Origin: Lawsonella clevelandensis
GTDB lineage: Bacteria > Actinomycetota > Actinomycetes > Mycobacteriales > Mycobacteriaceae
Direction: 5' to 3'
Length of the DNA stretch: 64,000 nucleotides
NCBI RefSeq assembly: GCF_001293125.1
Contig: NZ_CP009312.1
Location: forward strand, 1,401,447-1,465,446
Of this stretch, positions 10,659 to 20,161 are shown piece after piece. Each line of letters opens with the position of its first letter. Position 1 is the first letter of the stretch. The notes under the pieces were generated by a model. The model saw nothing but the letters and a program-made list of their open reading frames with translations, was not told where the DNA came from and made no database searches. Made by a program: the position numbers and the translations under genes.

Positions 10659-12494
10659 CTATGCCTTCAGCCAGGGCCGGAAGACACCTTCGAAGGTCAT
10701 TCCGGCATTGTCGGTACGGACAGGGGTGATGGAGACGGGGTCGCCTGCCTCAATCATCAGGCCGTTGCCGAGGAACATTGCAACGTGGCCGTTCCAGATG
10801 AGCAGGTCACCGGGGAGTGCATCACCGACGGGAATTTGCGGATTGTTGTCCTGGTCCCAGGTAGTGCGGCCAATTTCTAGGCCGGCCTGTTCGTAGGCCC
10901 ACTGGGTGAGACCAGAGCAGTCGAGGCCGACTCCGGGGCTGGTGCCACCCCAGACATAGGGGACACCGATCTGCGACAGTGCAGACTCGATGGCTTTGGC
11001 GGCAATGGGATTGGGGGCGTACACGGTGGTGCCGTTGGGAAGGACGATGGGGACGGGGCCGTCGATGCCGACGTAAGAGAGGTCACTGTACGTGTTGTAG
11101 CTGCCGGTGCTGGTGTATTTCCCACGGGGGCTGTAGTTGCCGTTGTCGTGCTCGGGTACGTATCCGACCCCTGTGGTGGTGGCTGCTGGGGTGAAATTGG
11201 CGCTGGTTCCGGTGGCTGTCTGGGGGCCGTAGCTGGAGTAGCCGTTGGCAGCGTAGCCGTTGGCGGTGCTGCTGCCGGCGGGGCTGCCGCTGGTGTCATA
11301 GCCGCTGCGGTAGCTGGCACCATTGGCCGGGTTGTTGGTGCCGACGCTGGTGGCAGCGATAGTACCGCCACCAGCTGGTGGCGTGTAGGTAACTCCAGCA
11401 CCGGCGGGGGAGCCGGTGGGGCTACCGGTAGGGGAAGCAGTAGTGGTTGCGCCGCTCTGTAGCCCGGTGGGACCAGAGTAGTTGTGGAGGCCGTTTGTCG
11501 TGGGCGAGCTGGTGGTGGGGACGGAGGAGGCTGCTTCGGTGGCGGCCGGCTGGGAGTGGGGGAAGTTGTTGGCGTCATCTCCCCAGGCGATGTGGCCGGA
11601 GGGGAGTGATCCTGGGGCGAGTTTTCCGGCAACGTCCACCATGCCGGGTAGTTTCACTTTGCCTTTTAGCGTGGGGAGCTTGGGGGTAAGTGCGGCTCCC
11701 GCAGCTTCCGTCATGGACGTGAGGGAGGGTAGTGCAAGCGGAAGTGTGATGTCGGCATTAAGGCGGGTGTCGTGTGCCGTCTTCAGAGCTTCTGCGGTGG
11801 GGCTTTGCAGTTGGCTGAGTGCGTTCATGAACACTTCCGCCGCCTGCCGACAGGAGTTGATGGCAGCACCAATGATCGCGAGATTTGGCCCGATGCCCGT
11901 CTCTATCAGGCTCAGGGAGGATACAGCCTCGTGCAGGAACTTCGCGATGATGCCTGCGATCTCCATGGCTGCTGTGCCGACGATAGCAGCTGCCTCATTG
12001 GTGGCCTTGGCGAGTTCGCTTGTCTTCACTTCGAGGTCACCGGAGTGCGAGGAGATGTCTTTGACGGCCTCGAGTGCAGCCTTGGCGGCAGGGCCAGTCC
12101 ACGCACTAGCGATCTGTTGGGTGGCACTTCCGATGGCGTTGACCACTGTGCCAAATGCCTGCCCGGTTTGTTCCAGTGCGGAGATGAGCCCGTGCAGTGC
12201 AGAGAGATCCGGAGCAGGAAGGGTGGGCAGGCCGAGTGGCAGCCCCATATGGGGAGCCTGCAGGGTCTGTTGGGAAGCGGTGGTCGTGAACGGGTTGGGG
12301 GTGGGTCCGCTCTGGAAGGAATGGATCGGGGGAGTGGCACCAGGTTGTCCACTGGCGCCCGGGGCATCCGCACAGTATCCGACACTGAGCTGAATGTGCA
12401 GACCGGTGGCGTTAGTAAGTTCCAGGGAACCTTGTGCGCCCAGTCCAGACATGGTCTGGATCATGGGCAGGGCGAGGGTAACGGGATCTAACAT
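10659..12494 (-). CDS. NlpC/P60 (C40) peptidase with WXG-like N-terminal domain
   Basis: This is a 611-residue putative cell-wall hydrolase. Residues about 95-245 are helical with a WTG turn at W132, as in WXG100/EspB-like type VII substrates. Residues about 315-475 form a Ser/Thr/Gly/Tyr-rich linker. Residues 495-611 are an NlpC/P60 domain with the catalytic cysteine C526 in LDCSGL and histidine H570 in GHVAMF. There is no Sec or Tat signal peptide although the enzyme should act on peptidoglycan, which fits type VII export. The start overlaps the upstream EspC-like gene by 7 nt. NlpC/P60 enzymes cut peptide stems of peptidoglycan; the exact bond is not known here. Confidence 0.85.
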   Translation of the reverse strand: MLDPVTLALPMIQTMSGLGAQGSLELTNATGLHIQLSVGYCADAPGASGQPGATPPIHSFQSGPTPNPFTTTASQQTLQAPHMGLPLGLPTLPAPDLSALHGLISALEQTGQAFGTVVNAIGSATQQIASAWTGPAAKAALEAVKDISSHSGDLEVKTSELAKATNEAAAIVGTAAMEIAGIIAKFLHEAVSSLSLIETGIGPNLAIIGAAINSCRQAAEVFMNALSQLQSPTAEALKTAHDTRLNADITLPLALPSLTSMTEAAGAALTPKLPTLKGKVKLPGMVDVAGKLAPGSLPSGHIAWGDDANNFPHSQPAATEAASSVPTTSSPTTNGLHNYSGPTGLQSGATTTASPTGSPTGSPAGAGVTYTPPAGGGTIAATSVGTNNPANGASYRSGYDTSGSPAGSSTANGYAANGYSSYGPQTATGTSANFTPAATTTGVGYVPEHDNGNYSPRGKYTSTGSYNTYSDLSYVGIDGPVPIVLPNGTTVYAPNPIAAKAIESALSQIGVPYVWGGTSPGVGLDCSGLTQWAYEQAGLEIGRTTWDQDNNPQIPVGDALPGDLLIWNGHVAMFLGNGLMIEAGDPVSITPVRTDNAGMTFEGVFRPWLKA

Positions 12495-12811
12495 TCCACA
12501 CCTTCCTTAGCGATTGTGGCGGTATGGATGCCTTCAGTGCTGAGGTAGGCAGCACTGGTGGCAGCTGCGCGTGCTGCGCTGTCTTCAAGATCACCAACGA
12601 CCTTTGTGAATCCGGCACTGTGAACGGCATGGGCAGTTTCGTAAGCGACGGCAAATTCCGTGGCGATGACGCCCAATGCGGGCAAGATGACGCCGCTGGA
12701 CGCTACTTCTAGCAGACTCTTTTCACCCGCAAGACCAGCTCCGGCCGCACCCACTGCGGTTCCGAAGGCTGTAATGGCGGGGATATCTGCTGAAACATGG
12801 TTTAGAGACAT
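12488..12811 (-). CDS. EspC-like small type VII secretion-associated protein
   Basis: This is a 107-residue, Ala-rich helical protein of the EspC/WXG100-like kind. The ATG at 12811 is chosen because GGGGGAAG lies directly upstream and the family is about 100 residues long. Longer in-frame starts would run into the upp promoter region. A YxxxE motif (YLSTE, residues 89-93) near the C-terminus matches the type VII export signal. Together with the W-x-G of the next gene this suggests a secreted partner pair. It is the first gene of a four-gene minus-strand unit. No secretion ATPase or channel gene is in the window. Confidence 0.7.
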   Translation of the reverse strand: MSLNHVSADIPAITAFGTAVGAAGAGLAGEKSLLEVASSGVILPALGVIATEFAVAYETAHAVHSAGFTKVVGDLEDSAARAAATSAAYLSTEGIHTATIAKEGVEC

Positions 12812-12962
12812 GCTTCCCCCTTCATGGAGATGGACGTTAACCATATGACGCTGCCTGTTCCCAGAAGGTTCCTTCGCCTGTAAAAAAGTCGAAGAATTTT
12901 TGGCACAGTTCAGGGTGCCCTCGAGACCATGAATAGGGGAGAGGTATGCCAAGATTAGAGGC

Positions 12963-13607
12963 ATGGATGTAACTGTCATCGATCACCCCCTGGCCCTTTC
13001 CCGTCTCACCACAATGCGCGACGAGCGCAGCAGTAATGCACAGTTCCGGGCGGCACTTAAAGAACTCGCCCAGATGTTGGTATATGAAGCAGCACGCGAT
13101 CTTCCGCTGGAAGATCTCCCCATTAACACCCCTTTGGTGCCGACCACTGGTTACCGTCTGCTGCAGCCGCCGCTACTTGTGCCGGTAATCCGCGCTGGTT
13201 TGGGCATGGTGGATGCGGCAATGTCGATGATTCCCGACGCTCAGGTGGGCTTCGTCGGTATGGCCCGCAATGAGGAGACTCATCAGCCGGTCCCATATCT
13301 GGAAGCGCTGCCGGACGATCTTTCTGATCAGACTGTGTTTGTTATTGACCCGATGTTGGCGACGGGAGGTTCCATGTTGCATACCCTGCGGCTCATTGCT
13401 GACCGCGGGGCGCGGGATATTACTGCTATTTGTATGGTGTCGGCACCGCGGGGAGTGCAGGCGCTGGCGGAGTCTGGTCTGCCGGTGCGGTTGGTGACGG
13501 CTGCGGTGGACGATGGTTTGAATGAGGATGCCTACATTGTTCCTGGTCTTGGGGACGCTGGTGACCGCCTTTACGGGCCGCGCTACAATGACACCTCGGC
13601 TCAATAA
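12963..13607 (+). CDS. upp: Uracil phosphoribosyltransferase
   Basis: Salvages uracil to UMP with PRPP. The 214 residues include the UPRTase N-terminus ([16 protein letters not shown], residues 5-20), PVIRAGLGM in the middle, the PRPP-binding loop [13 protein letters not shown] (about 124-136) and a C-terminal [11 protein letters not shown]. An AGAGG ribosome site precedes the ATG. The gene stands alone, divergent from the EspC-like gene, and ends at the terminator at 13663. Confidence 0.95.
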   Translation: MDVTVIDHPLALSRLTTMRDERSSNAQFRAALKELAQMLVYEAARDLPLEDLPINTPLVPTTGYRLLQPPLLVPVIRAGLGMVDAAMSMIPDAQVGFVGMARNEETHQPVPYLEALPDDLSDQTVFVIDPMLATGGSMLHTLRLIADRGARDITAICMVSAPRGVQALAESGLPVRLVTAAVDDGLNEDAYIVPGLGDAGDRLYGPRYNDTSAQ

Positions 13608-13662
13608 GACATCTCAATAAAATGCCAGGTTATTCGCTGTTGAGAAGCCGAGAATAAAGCTC

Positions 13663-13712
13663 AAAAAGAGGCCTTGGACAGAGTTTAAAGGTAGCTTCGA
13701 GGCCTCTTTTTT
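13663..13712 (+). terminator. Rho-independent terminator after upp
   Basis: A 12-bp stem (AAAAAGAGGCCT paired with its complement) with a 25-nt loop ends in a run of six T, 56 nt after the upp stop. Confidence 0.8.
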
Positions 13713-13776
13713 GCTATTTAAAAATGGCGTCGTGCAAGGATTTTGTATTGGCAAAAATAGGAGTAGATTCTTCGCC

Positions 13777-15747
13777 GTGAATCAATCTTCGTTGGAAAGT
13801 GGCCATAGTAGCCGCAAACTCGGAGAACGTCTGAAGAGCTGGTGGCTCAGTGACGCTGACCAGCAGCCAGCCACACTACAGGGTCCGCACGGCCGTGTTA
13901 TCCATGACGCACACCGTCACCCCTGGTACAAAGTCATGTGCCTGTCTGGCCTCGACTACTTCTCTACACTAGGTTACCAACCTGGTATCGCAGCCCTCGC
14001 TGCTGGTACTCTCGCTCCCTTTGCCACCATTGTTCTCGTACTCCTCACGGTGTGTGGTGCACTCCCTATCTACCGTCGCGTTGCGAAAGAATCTCCGCTT
14101 GGCGCGGGTTCGATTGGCATGCTCGAGCGTCTCATGCCGAAGTGGGGCGGAAAGATTCTTGTGTTGATCTTCCTTGGCTTCGCGGCCACGGACTATCTCA
14201 TTACGATGACGCTCTCGGCTGCTGACGCGACAGCGCACGTCATTGAGAACCCGTTCACTCCGGCTTCTTTTGAGGGGCAGAACGTTCCCATCACCATCTT
14301 TATGTTGTTCGTTCTCACCTGTGTCTTTTTGAAGGGCTTTGGCGAGGCTATCAACCTTTCTGTGGTGTTGGTGTCGTCTTTCCTCTTCCTTAATCTCATT
14401 GTGGTGGGGAATGGGCTGTGGATTCTGGTGACCCATCCGCATTTTGTGTCGGATTGGCAGACTGCTCTGTTTGCACAGCACAGCGACCCGATGATGATGA
14501 TCGCGATTTCGCTGATTGTTTTCCCCAAGCTGGCTCTTGGCCTGTCTGGTTTCGAGACTGGCGTGGCTGTGATGCCACAGATTAAGGGCGGTGAAGGTAC
14601 GCAGGAGGAGCGTATTGCGAATCGTGTGAAGGGTGTTCGCCGCATGTTGACGGTGGCCGCTCTGACGATGAGTACTTTCCTCATCACGTCCTCGATGATC
14701 ACCACGATGCTTATTCCCGAGGAAGCGTTGCAGGAGGGAGGTGAGGCGAACGGTCGTGCCTTGGCCTACATTGCCCACCATTACATGGGCAATGGCATGG
14801 GTACGGTCTATGACATCGCTACCATCCTTATTCTGTGGTTCGCAGGTGCGTCTGCCATGGCTGGCCTGCTGAACTTGGTGCCACGCTACTTGCCGCGTTT
14901 TGGTATGGCTCCGGAGTGGGCGGCGCATACTCGTCCGCTGGCGATGGTGTTTGGTGTTGTCGCTATTGTGGTGACGATCCTCTTTAAGGCGGATGTGGAT
15001 CACCAGGGTGCAGCCTATGCGACGGGCGTGTTGGTGCTGATCACGTCGGCAGGTTACGCGGTGTCGTTGTCGGCATGGAAGAACAGAGAGCGGGGCAAGT
15101 TTGTTGGTTTTGCCATCACTACCTGTGTTTTTGTCTACACGACGATTGTGAATATTGTGGAGCGTCCGGAGGGCGTGCAGATCGCCGCGGTGTTCATTGC
15201 CGCGATTATAGGTGTGTCATTTGCGTCGCGTATTCACCGCGCTTATGAGCTGCGTGTGCAGGATATTGTCTTCGATAAGGAAGCCCAGAAGGTGTTGAAG
15301 GCGGCGAAGCGCCGTGATCGCCTGGTTATTGTGGCGCATGATCCGGAGACGTTTGCACAGGATGAGTACGTCATTAAGGAACGTATTCAGCGGCGATTGA
15401 CGCATATCGAAGAAGATGTGCCGATTGTGTTCCTCGAAGTGAATGTGAAGGACGCGTCGGATTTCGATTCCGTGCTGGAGGTGCATGGCCGGATGCGCGG
15501 TAAGCATCGCGTGTTGTGGGTTGATGCACCGGGTGCCCCGAACGCTATTGCCGCCGTCCTGCTGTATATCCGCGACGTCACCGGTGTGGTGCCGGACGCT
15601 TACTTCGAATGGGCGAACATCAGCCCCACCCGTTCCCTCAGCCGTTTCCTCTTCTGGGGCCAGGGCGAGGTGGCCTCGGTGACCCACGAGGTGCTGCGCA
15701 GGGCTGAGCCCAACCGAGATCTGCGGCCGCATATCCATGTAGGTTAG
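13777..15747 (+). CDS. APC-superfamily permease with cytosolic C-terminal domain
   Basis: This 656-residue membrane transporter has 12 predicted hydrophobic segments from about residue 50 to 485, beginning with LSGLDYFSTLGYQPG. A soluble C-terminal domain of about 165 residues follows (starting near DRLVIVAHDPE). The layout matches the M. tuberculosis Rv2690c-type permease and is also reminiscent of KimA-type potassium carriers. The GTG at 13777 is chosen, with AGGAG upstream; a longer in-frame TTG at 13711 lies inside the upp terminator and is unlikely. The substrate (amino acid or K+) is not decided by the sequence. The 3' end runs into the 46-bp tandem repeats. Confidence 0.8.
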   Translation: MNQSSLESGHSSRKLGERLKSWWLSDADQQPATLQGPHGRVIHDAHRHPWYKVMCLSGLDYFSTLGYQPGIAALAAGTLAPFATIVLVLLTVCGALPIYRRVAKESPLGAGSIGMLERLMPKWGGKILVLIFLGFAATDYLITMTLSAADATAHVIENPFTPASFEGQNVPITIFMLFVLTCVFLKGFGEAINLSVVLVSSFLFLNLIVVGNGLWILVTHPHFVSDWQTALFAQHSDPMMMIAISLIVFPKLALGLSGFETGVAVMPQIKGGEGTQEERIANRVKGVRRMLTVAALTMSTFLITSSMITTMLIPEEALQEGGEANGRALAYIAHHYMGNGMGTVYDIATILILWFAGASAMAGLLNLVPRYLPRFGMAPEWAAHTRPLAMVFGVVAIVVTILFKADVDHQGAAYATGVLVLITSAGYAVSLSAWKNRERGKFVGFAITTCVFVYTTIVNIVERPEGVQIAAVFIAAIIGVSFASRIHRAYELRVQDIVFDKEAQKVLKAAKRRDRLVIVAHDPETFAQDEYVIKERIQRRLTHIEEDVPIVFLEVNVKDASDFDSVLEVHGRMRGKHRVLWVDAPGAPNAIAAVLLYIRDVTGVVPDAYFEWANISPTRSLSRFLFWGQGEVASVTHEVLRRAEPNRDLRPHIHVG

Positions 15748-15849
15748 CGGAGCTAGCCGGAATGGATGGAGTAGGCACCGTCATGTAGGTTAGCGGAGCT
15801 AGCCGAAATGGATGGAGTAGGCACCGTCATGTAGGTTAGCGGAGCTAGC
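15736..15849 (+). repeat. 46-bp tandem repeat, about 2.5 copies
   Basis: Copies start at 15736, 15782 and 15828. The first two differ at one base, and the third is a 22-nt partial copy. The first copy includes the last three codons and the stop of the permease gene, so the array looks like a duplication of the gene's 3' end. Each copy holds a small hairpin, GGTTAGC-GGA-GCTAGCC (the third pair is a wobble). Confidence 0.9.
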
Positions 15850-15916
15850 TGTGGTGGGAAATGTCGCCTTGCGGGGTGTTTGGTGTGGCGGCGTTGTTGT
15901 GTGTTTTTTGGGGGTG

Positions 15917-16429
15917 TTATCGTTCTGCGGGGCGGCAGCTGCGCATGCGGAGTTCGCGGACGTAGTTGGCGGGGGCGCCGGCTTCTTCAGCGGCGTCGGC
16001 GACCATGGCGAGGTATTGGGCGCTGGGGAGTCCGCCTTCGTAGGCGTCCATGACGTAGAACCAGACAAGGACGGATTTTTCTTGGATTTGGATGTCTGGT
16101 TCGGTGTCGGTGGTGCCGGGGCGGGGTGGGGTGGTGATGCGTGCGGTGACGCGGGCTTTGATTTTGCGGTGGAGGTCTTGGTCGTAGGCCTCCCATTCGT
16201 CTAGTCGTTTTTCGTCGTGGGCGGGGACGTCGTAGAGGGCGACGAAGACGCGGCTGTCGGGGTCTTCGACGACGGTGGCGAGGGCACCTTCCCAGCAGGA
16301 CATGTCTTCGCCAGCGAAGGTGAGTCTCCATCCTTCGAGCCAGGCGGTGCCGGCTAGTGGCGAGTGGGGCGCGTGCCGCAGCATTTGTGCGGGCGCCATG
16401 TTCGTTCCGTAGGCGGCGTAGAGGGGCAT
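15917..16429 (-). CDS. Gamma-glutamylcyclotransferase-like protein
   Basis: This 170-residue protein belongs to the gamma-glutamylcyclotransferase (GGCT/AIG2-like) fold family. YAAYGTNM at residues 4-11 is the substrate-binding YGSN-type loop at the N-terminus, followed by GWRLTFAG and ATVVEDPDSRVFVALYDV. The acid usually considered catalytic should be in the EWEAYD region (about 77-82). The natural substrate in actinobacteria is unknown. The gene converges on the permease, with the tandem repeats in between. Confidence 0.75.
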   Translation of the reverse strand: MPLYAAYGTNMAPAQMLRHAPHSPLAGTAWLEGWRLTFAGEDMSCWEGALATVVEDPDSRVFVALYDVPAHDEKRLDEWEAYDQDLHRKIKARVTARITTPPRPGTTDTEPDIQIQEKSVLVWFYVMDAYEGGLPSAQYLAMVADAAEEAGAPANYVRELRMRSCRPAER

Positions 16430-16442
16430 GTTTTGAGAATAT

Positions 16443-16496
16443 CGCGGCGACGCCCCTCGTGCTACCCCTTGGTGGGGTTTAACGAGAGGCGCCGCG
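16443..16496. terminator. Possible stem-loop between glpK and the GGCT gene
   Basis: An imperfect GC-rich inverted repeat (GCGGCG and CTCGT on the left pairing with ACGAG and CGCCGC on the right) also contains an inner ACCCC/GGGGT stem. The T run is on the plus-strand side, while both neighbouring genes are on the minus strand, so a terminator role is uncertain. Confidence 0.35.
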
Positions 16497-16593
16497 GCTT
16501 TTTATGGGGTTGTGTGGTTGGACACTGCTGCTTGTGGTGCTGTGGCCGGAGGTTGGCCTTGAGTGGGCTGTGTGGGTGCTTCGGTTGTGGGGG

Positions 16594-18114
16594 TTAGGCC
16601 CAGTCGAGGGAGCGTTCCACGGCTTTGTTCCAGTTGTGGAAGAGCTCCTCGCGGGTGTTTTCGTCCATGGTGGGGCGCCACATGTCGTTGGGGATCCAGT
16701 TGGCCCGGATTTCGTCGGTGGAGCTCCAGAAGTGGACGGCCAGGCCGGCTGCGTAGGCGGCGCCAAGGGAGGCGTTTTCACGGAGTCTGCCGCGTACCAC
16801 AGGGCAGTTGAGCATGTCGGCTTGGAACTGCATGAGTAGGTTGTTTTCGGTCATGGCACCGTCGACTTTGACGGTCTTGAGTTGGATGTCGGCTTGCTTG
16901 CGCATGGCTTCGGCAACTTCGCGGGTCTGGTAGGAGGTTGCTTCCAGGGCGGCGCGGGCGATGTGGTTGCGGTTGGCGAAGCGGGTGAGGCCGACGATGG
17001 TGCCGCGGGCGTCGTCGCGCCAGCGGGGTGCCATGATGCCGGAGAAGGCGGGGACAAAGTAGACTCCGCCGTTGTCTTCGACGTCTGCGGCGAGGGCTTC
17101 GATATCGTCGGAGGAGTTGAAGAAGCCCATGTTGTCGCGGAGCCAGCGGACGGCGAGGCCGGTGACGGCGATGGAGCCTTCGAGGGCGTAGACGGGTTCG
17201 TCGTCGCCGAGGCGGTAGAAGACAGTGGAGATGAGGCCGTCTGCGGGGGCGGCGGGTTCGGATCCGACGTTGAGAAGGAGGCTGTTACCGGTGCCGTAGG
17301 AGATTTTGGCTTCGCCGACGGAGAGGCAGGCTTGGCCGAAGGCGGCGGCTTGCTGGTCGCCGAGGATGCCGGCGATGGGGACGCCCGGGAGGGGGCCGCG
17401 GCGGCGGACGTGTCCGAAGACGTCGGAGCTGGAGCGGATGCGGGGGAGGATACTCTTGGGGATGTCGAAGGCTTCGAGGAGTTCGTCGTCCCACGTGCAT
17501 GTCTCAATGTTCATGAGCATGGTGCGGGAGGCGTTGGAGACGTCGGTGATGTGTTTGGCGGGGCCGTCGACGGAGCCTTGGGTGCCTCCGGTAAGGTTCC
17601 AGATGAGCCAGGTGTCCATGGTGCCGAAGAGGAGTTTGCCTTCGTCGGCGAGTTGGCGGGCGCCATCGACGTTGTCGAGCATCCATTTGATGCGGGGCGC
17701 GGCGAAGTAGATGGTGGGGGGTAGGCCGGTGAGTTCGCGGATGCGGTCTTCGCCGATCTTGTTGACGACTTCGTCGAGGCAGGCATGGGAGCGGGTGTCC
17801 TGCCAGACGATGGCGTTGCAGATGGGGAGGCCGGTGGTTTTGTCCCAGAGCACGGCGGTTTCGCGTTGGTTGGTGATTCCGAGTGCGGCGACGTCATTGG
17901 AGGTGATTTCCATGACGGCGAGGACTTCTGCGAGGGTCAGACGGGCGTTTTTCCAGATTTCCATCGGATCGTGTTCGACGTATCCGGGGGAGGGGAGAAT
18001 CTGGCGATGGTCACGTTCGGTGGTGGCCACCAGATTTCCATCGTGATCGAAGACAGAGCAGTGAGTAAAAACGGTGTCTTGATCAAGGGCAATAACATAG
18101 CGAGAGCTAGGCAT
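16594..18114 (-). CDS. glpK: Glycerol kinase (FGGY family) with substituted phosphate loop
   Basis: Expected role: ATP-dependent formation of sn-glycerol 3-phosphate. The ATG at 18114 has AAGGAG 7 nt upstream and gives 506 residues, the usual length. Much of the family is intact: NQRETAVLW, AIVWQDTRS, GDQQAAAFGQ, YALEGSIAVTG and a normal C-terminus. However, the phosphate-binding DQGTTSSR-type loop reads DQDTVFTH (residues 11-18), the YGTG-x-F position is serine (YGTGNS), and the DGGM-type adenosine loop is DGAM. These are substitutions, not frameshifts. The enzyme may have changed or lost activity. A glpD gene is encoded 13 kb away. Confidence 0.85.
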   Translation of the reverse strand: MPSSRYVIALDQDTVFTHCSVFDHDGNLVATTERDHRQILPSPGYVEHDPMEIWKNARLTLAEVLAVMEITSNDVAALGITNQRETAVLWDKTTGLPICNAIVWQDTRSHACLDEVVNKIGEDRIRELTGLPPTIYFAAPRIKWMLDNVDGARQLADEGKLLFGTMDTWLIWNLTGGTQGSVDGPAKHITDVSNASRTMLMNIETCTWDDELLEAFDIPKSILPRIRSSSDVFGHVRRRGPLPGVPIAGILGDQQAAAFGQACLSVGEAKISYGTGNSLLLNVGSEPAAPADGLISTVFYRLGDDEPVYALEGSIAVTGLAVRWLRDNMGFFNSSDDIEALAADVEDNGGVYFVPAFSGIMAPRWRDDARGTIVGLTRFANRNHIARAALEATSYQTREVAEAMRKQADIQLKTVKVDGAMTENNLLMQFQADMLNCPVVRGRLRENASLGAAYAAGLAVHFWSSTDEIRANWIPNDMWRPTMDENTREELFHNWNKAVERSLDWA

Positions 18115-18311
18115 GTAATGCTCCTTTTCGGCATCAGAGTTACTCCAAATATACCGAAGCGGCGCAGAGTGAGGAGCGTGGGGGAGCAACCTGGCGGGGG
18201 TGATGGTGGCGCTGGTTGGAAAGCTTTTTCGCAGGTGGTATGGGGGTTACGGGTAGCTGTATGGTCTGGGTGTGAGCTAGCTGGGTTGCCACGGCAAGAA
18301 GAGATATACGC

Positions 18312-18347
18312 CACGCTCCCCGGCCCTTGGCAGGGCGGGGGAGCGTG
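18312..18347 (-). terminator. Terminator after accA3
   Basis: A 15-bp stem with one mismatch and a 6-nt loop (TTGGCA), GC-rich, lies 20 nt beyond the accA3 stop. The remaining sequence between the glpK start and accA3 (18115-18311) shows no gene. Confidence 0.7.
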
Positions 18348-18367
18348 TGCTGTTGGTGTGGGGTGTG

Positions 18368-20161
18368 TTATTCGGCGTCGTCTTGCAGAATTTTGCACAT
18401 GGCGGTGCCGGGGGTGACGGGGGTACCGGGCTCGACGGAGAGGTTGGTGATGGTGCCGGCTTGGTGGGCGACGACTGGGTTTTCCATCTTCATGGCTTCG
18501 AGCACGATGACGAGGTCGCCTTCTTCCACGACCTGGCCTTCTTCTACGGCAACTTTAACGACGGTGCCCTGCATGGGGGCTATGATGGTGTCGCCGGAGG
18601 CGGAGGAGCCGGAGTTGGAGGCGAAGGTGCGGGGGCGGGGCTTCCGTACCTTGGCGGGGCGGGAACCGCGAACGACGAAGTCGGCTGGCAGGCTGACTTC
18701 CATGCGCTTTCCGTCTACTTCGACAACCACGATTTGGTTGGGGAGGTGTTCCATCTGGACGGCGTCGGGGTCTTCATCAGCGGCGTCGAAGGGGTTCTTC
18801 CATTCGGTTTCGATCCACTTGGTGAAGACGTTGAAGCTGTTGCCGTCACCCACGAAGTCGGGGTTGGAGACGATGTGTCGGTGGAAGTCGATGGTGGTGG
18901 CGAGGCCTTCGATGTGGTATTCGGCGAGGGCGCGGCGGGCGCGGGCGAGAGCATTGTCGCGGTTTTCGCCCCACACGATGAGTTTAGCCAGCATGGAGTC
19001 GAATTCGCCGCCGACGATGTCGCCTTCGCGGACGCCGGAGTCAACGCGGACACCGGGACCGGAGGGTTCTTCGTAGCGGATGGCGGTGCCGGGGGCGGGG
19101 AGGAAGTTACGGCCGGGGTCTTCGCCATTAATGCGGAATTCGATGGCGTGGCCGAGTGGCTTGGGGTCTTCGGTGATGTCGAGTTCTTTGCCTTCGGCAA
19201 TGTCGAACTGACGCAGTACCAGGTCGAGGTTGGTGGTTTCTTCGGTGACGGGGTGTTCTACCTGGAGACGGGTGTTGACTTCGAGGAAGGAGACGGTGTT
19301 GCCTTGCACCATGTATTCGACGGTGCCGGCGCCGTAGTAGCCAGATTCGCGGCAGATGGCACGGGCGGAGGTGCGGATCTTCTCTTCCTGTTCGGGAGTA
19401 AGGAAGGGGGCGGGTGCTTCTTCGACGAGTTTTTGGAAGCGGCGCTGCAGGGTGCAGTCGCGGGTGCCGACGACGATGACGTTGCCGTGTTGGTCGGCGA
19501 GGATTTGGGCTTCGACGTGGCGGGCGCGGTCGAGGTATTGCTCGACGAAGCATTCACCACGGCCGAAGGCGGCGGTGGCTTCACGGGTGGCGGAGTCGAA
19601 GAGTTCGGGGATTTCGTCGATGCTGTGGGCGACTTTCATGCCGCGTCCGCCACCACCGAAGGCGGCTTTGATGGCGATGGGGCAGCCATATTTTTCGGCG
19701 AAGGCGATGACTTCGCCGGCGTCTTTGACGGGGTCTTTGGTGCCGGCTGCCATGGGGGCGTTGGCACGTTCGGCGATGTGGCGGGCGGTGACTTTGTCGC
19801 CGAGTTTGCGGATGGCCTCCGGCGGGGGGCCAATCCAGATGTAGCCGGCGTCGATGACGGCTTGGGCGAAATCGGCGTTCTCGGAGAGGAAGCCGTAGCC
19901 GGGGTGGATGGCGTTGGCGCCGGCGGCTTCTGCTGCGGAAAGCAGCTTTTCGACGTTGAGATAGGTTTCGGCGCCGGTGGAGCCGTGCAGGGCGATGGCT
20001 TCGTCGGCGAGGCTAACGAAAGGGGCGTCGGCATCCGGGTCGGCGTAGACGGCCACGCTGGGGATGCCTGCGTCGCGGGCACCACGGATGACGCGGACGG
20101 CGATCTCGCCGCGGTTCGCAACTAGTACTTTGTTGATCGTTGCTGTTGCGTTAGCGGACAA
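18368..20161 (-). CDS. accA3: Acyl-CoA carboxylase alpha subunit (biotin carboxylase + BCCP)
   Basis: Carboxylates its own biotin with ATP and bicarbonate, supplying carboxybiotin to AccD partners for malonyl-CoA and methylmalonyl-CoA synthesis. Residues 10-455 form the biotin carboxylase, with [16 protein letters not shown] near the start and the ATP-grasp glycine loop [10 protein letters not shown]. The C-terminal 75 residues are the carrier domain with biotinyl lysine K558 in EAMKMEN. Its length of 597 matches AccA3/AccBC of mycolate-producing bacteria. It is the last gene of the locus and ends at the terminator at 18312. BirA, encoded at 25739, should biotinylate it. Confidence 0.95.
   Translation of the reverse strand: MSANATATINKVLVANRGEIAVRVIRGARDAGIPSVAVYADPDADAPFVSLADEAIALHGSTGAETYLNVEKLLSAAEAAGANAIHPGYGFLSENADFAQAVIDAGYIWIGPPPEAIRKLGDKVTARHIAERANAPMAAGTKDPVKDAGEVIAFAEKYGCPIAIKAAFGGGGRGMKVAHSIDEIPELFDSATREATAAFGRGECFVEQYLDRARHVEAQILADQHGNVIVVGTRDCTLQRRFQKLVEEAPAPFLTPEQEEKIRTSARAICRESGYYGAGTVEYMVQGNTVSFLEVNTRLQVEHPVTEETTNLDLVLRQFDIAEGKELDITEDPKPLGHAIEFRINGEDPGRNFLPAPGTAIRYEEPSGPGVRVDSGVREGDIVGGEFDSMLAKLIVWGENRDNALARARRALAEYHIEGLATTIDFHRHIVSNPDFVGDGNSFNVFTKWIETEWKNPFDAADEDPDAVQMEHLPNQIVVVEVDGKRMEVSLPADFVVRGSRPAKVRKPRPRTFASNSGSSASGDTIIAPMQGTVVKVAVEEGQVVEEGDLVIVLEAMKMENPVVAHQAGTITNLSVEPGTPVTPGTAMCKILQDDAE

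Noticed and set aside
13711-13776. Longer start for the APC permease
   Set aside because: The TTG lies in the T run of the upp terminator and the added residues are not hydrophobic or conserved.
15736-15849. CRISPR-like array
   Set aside because: The units are directly adjacent with no spacers, and there are no cas genes.
18347-20125. 592-codon plus-strand open frame opposite accA3
   Set aside because: Low-complexity Gly/Val/Asp composition, antisense of a conserved carboxylase, no ribosome site.
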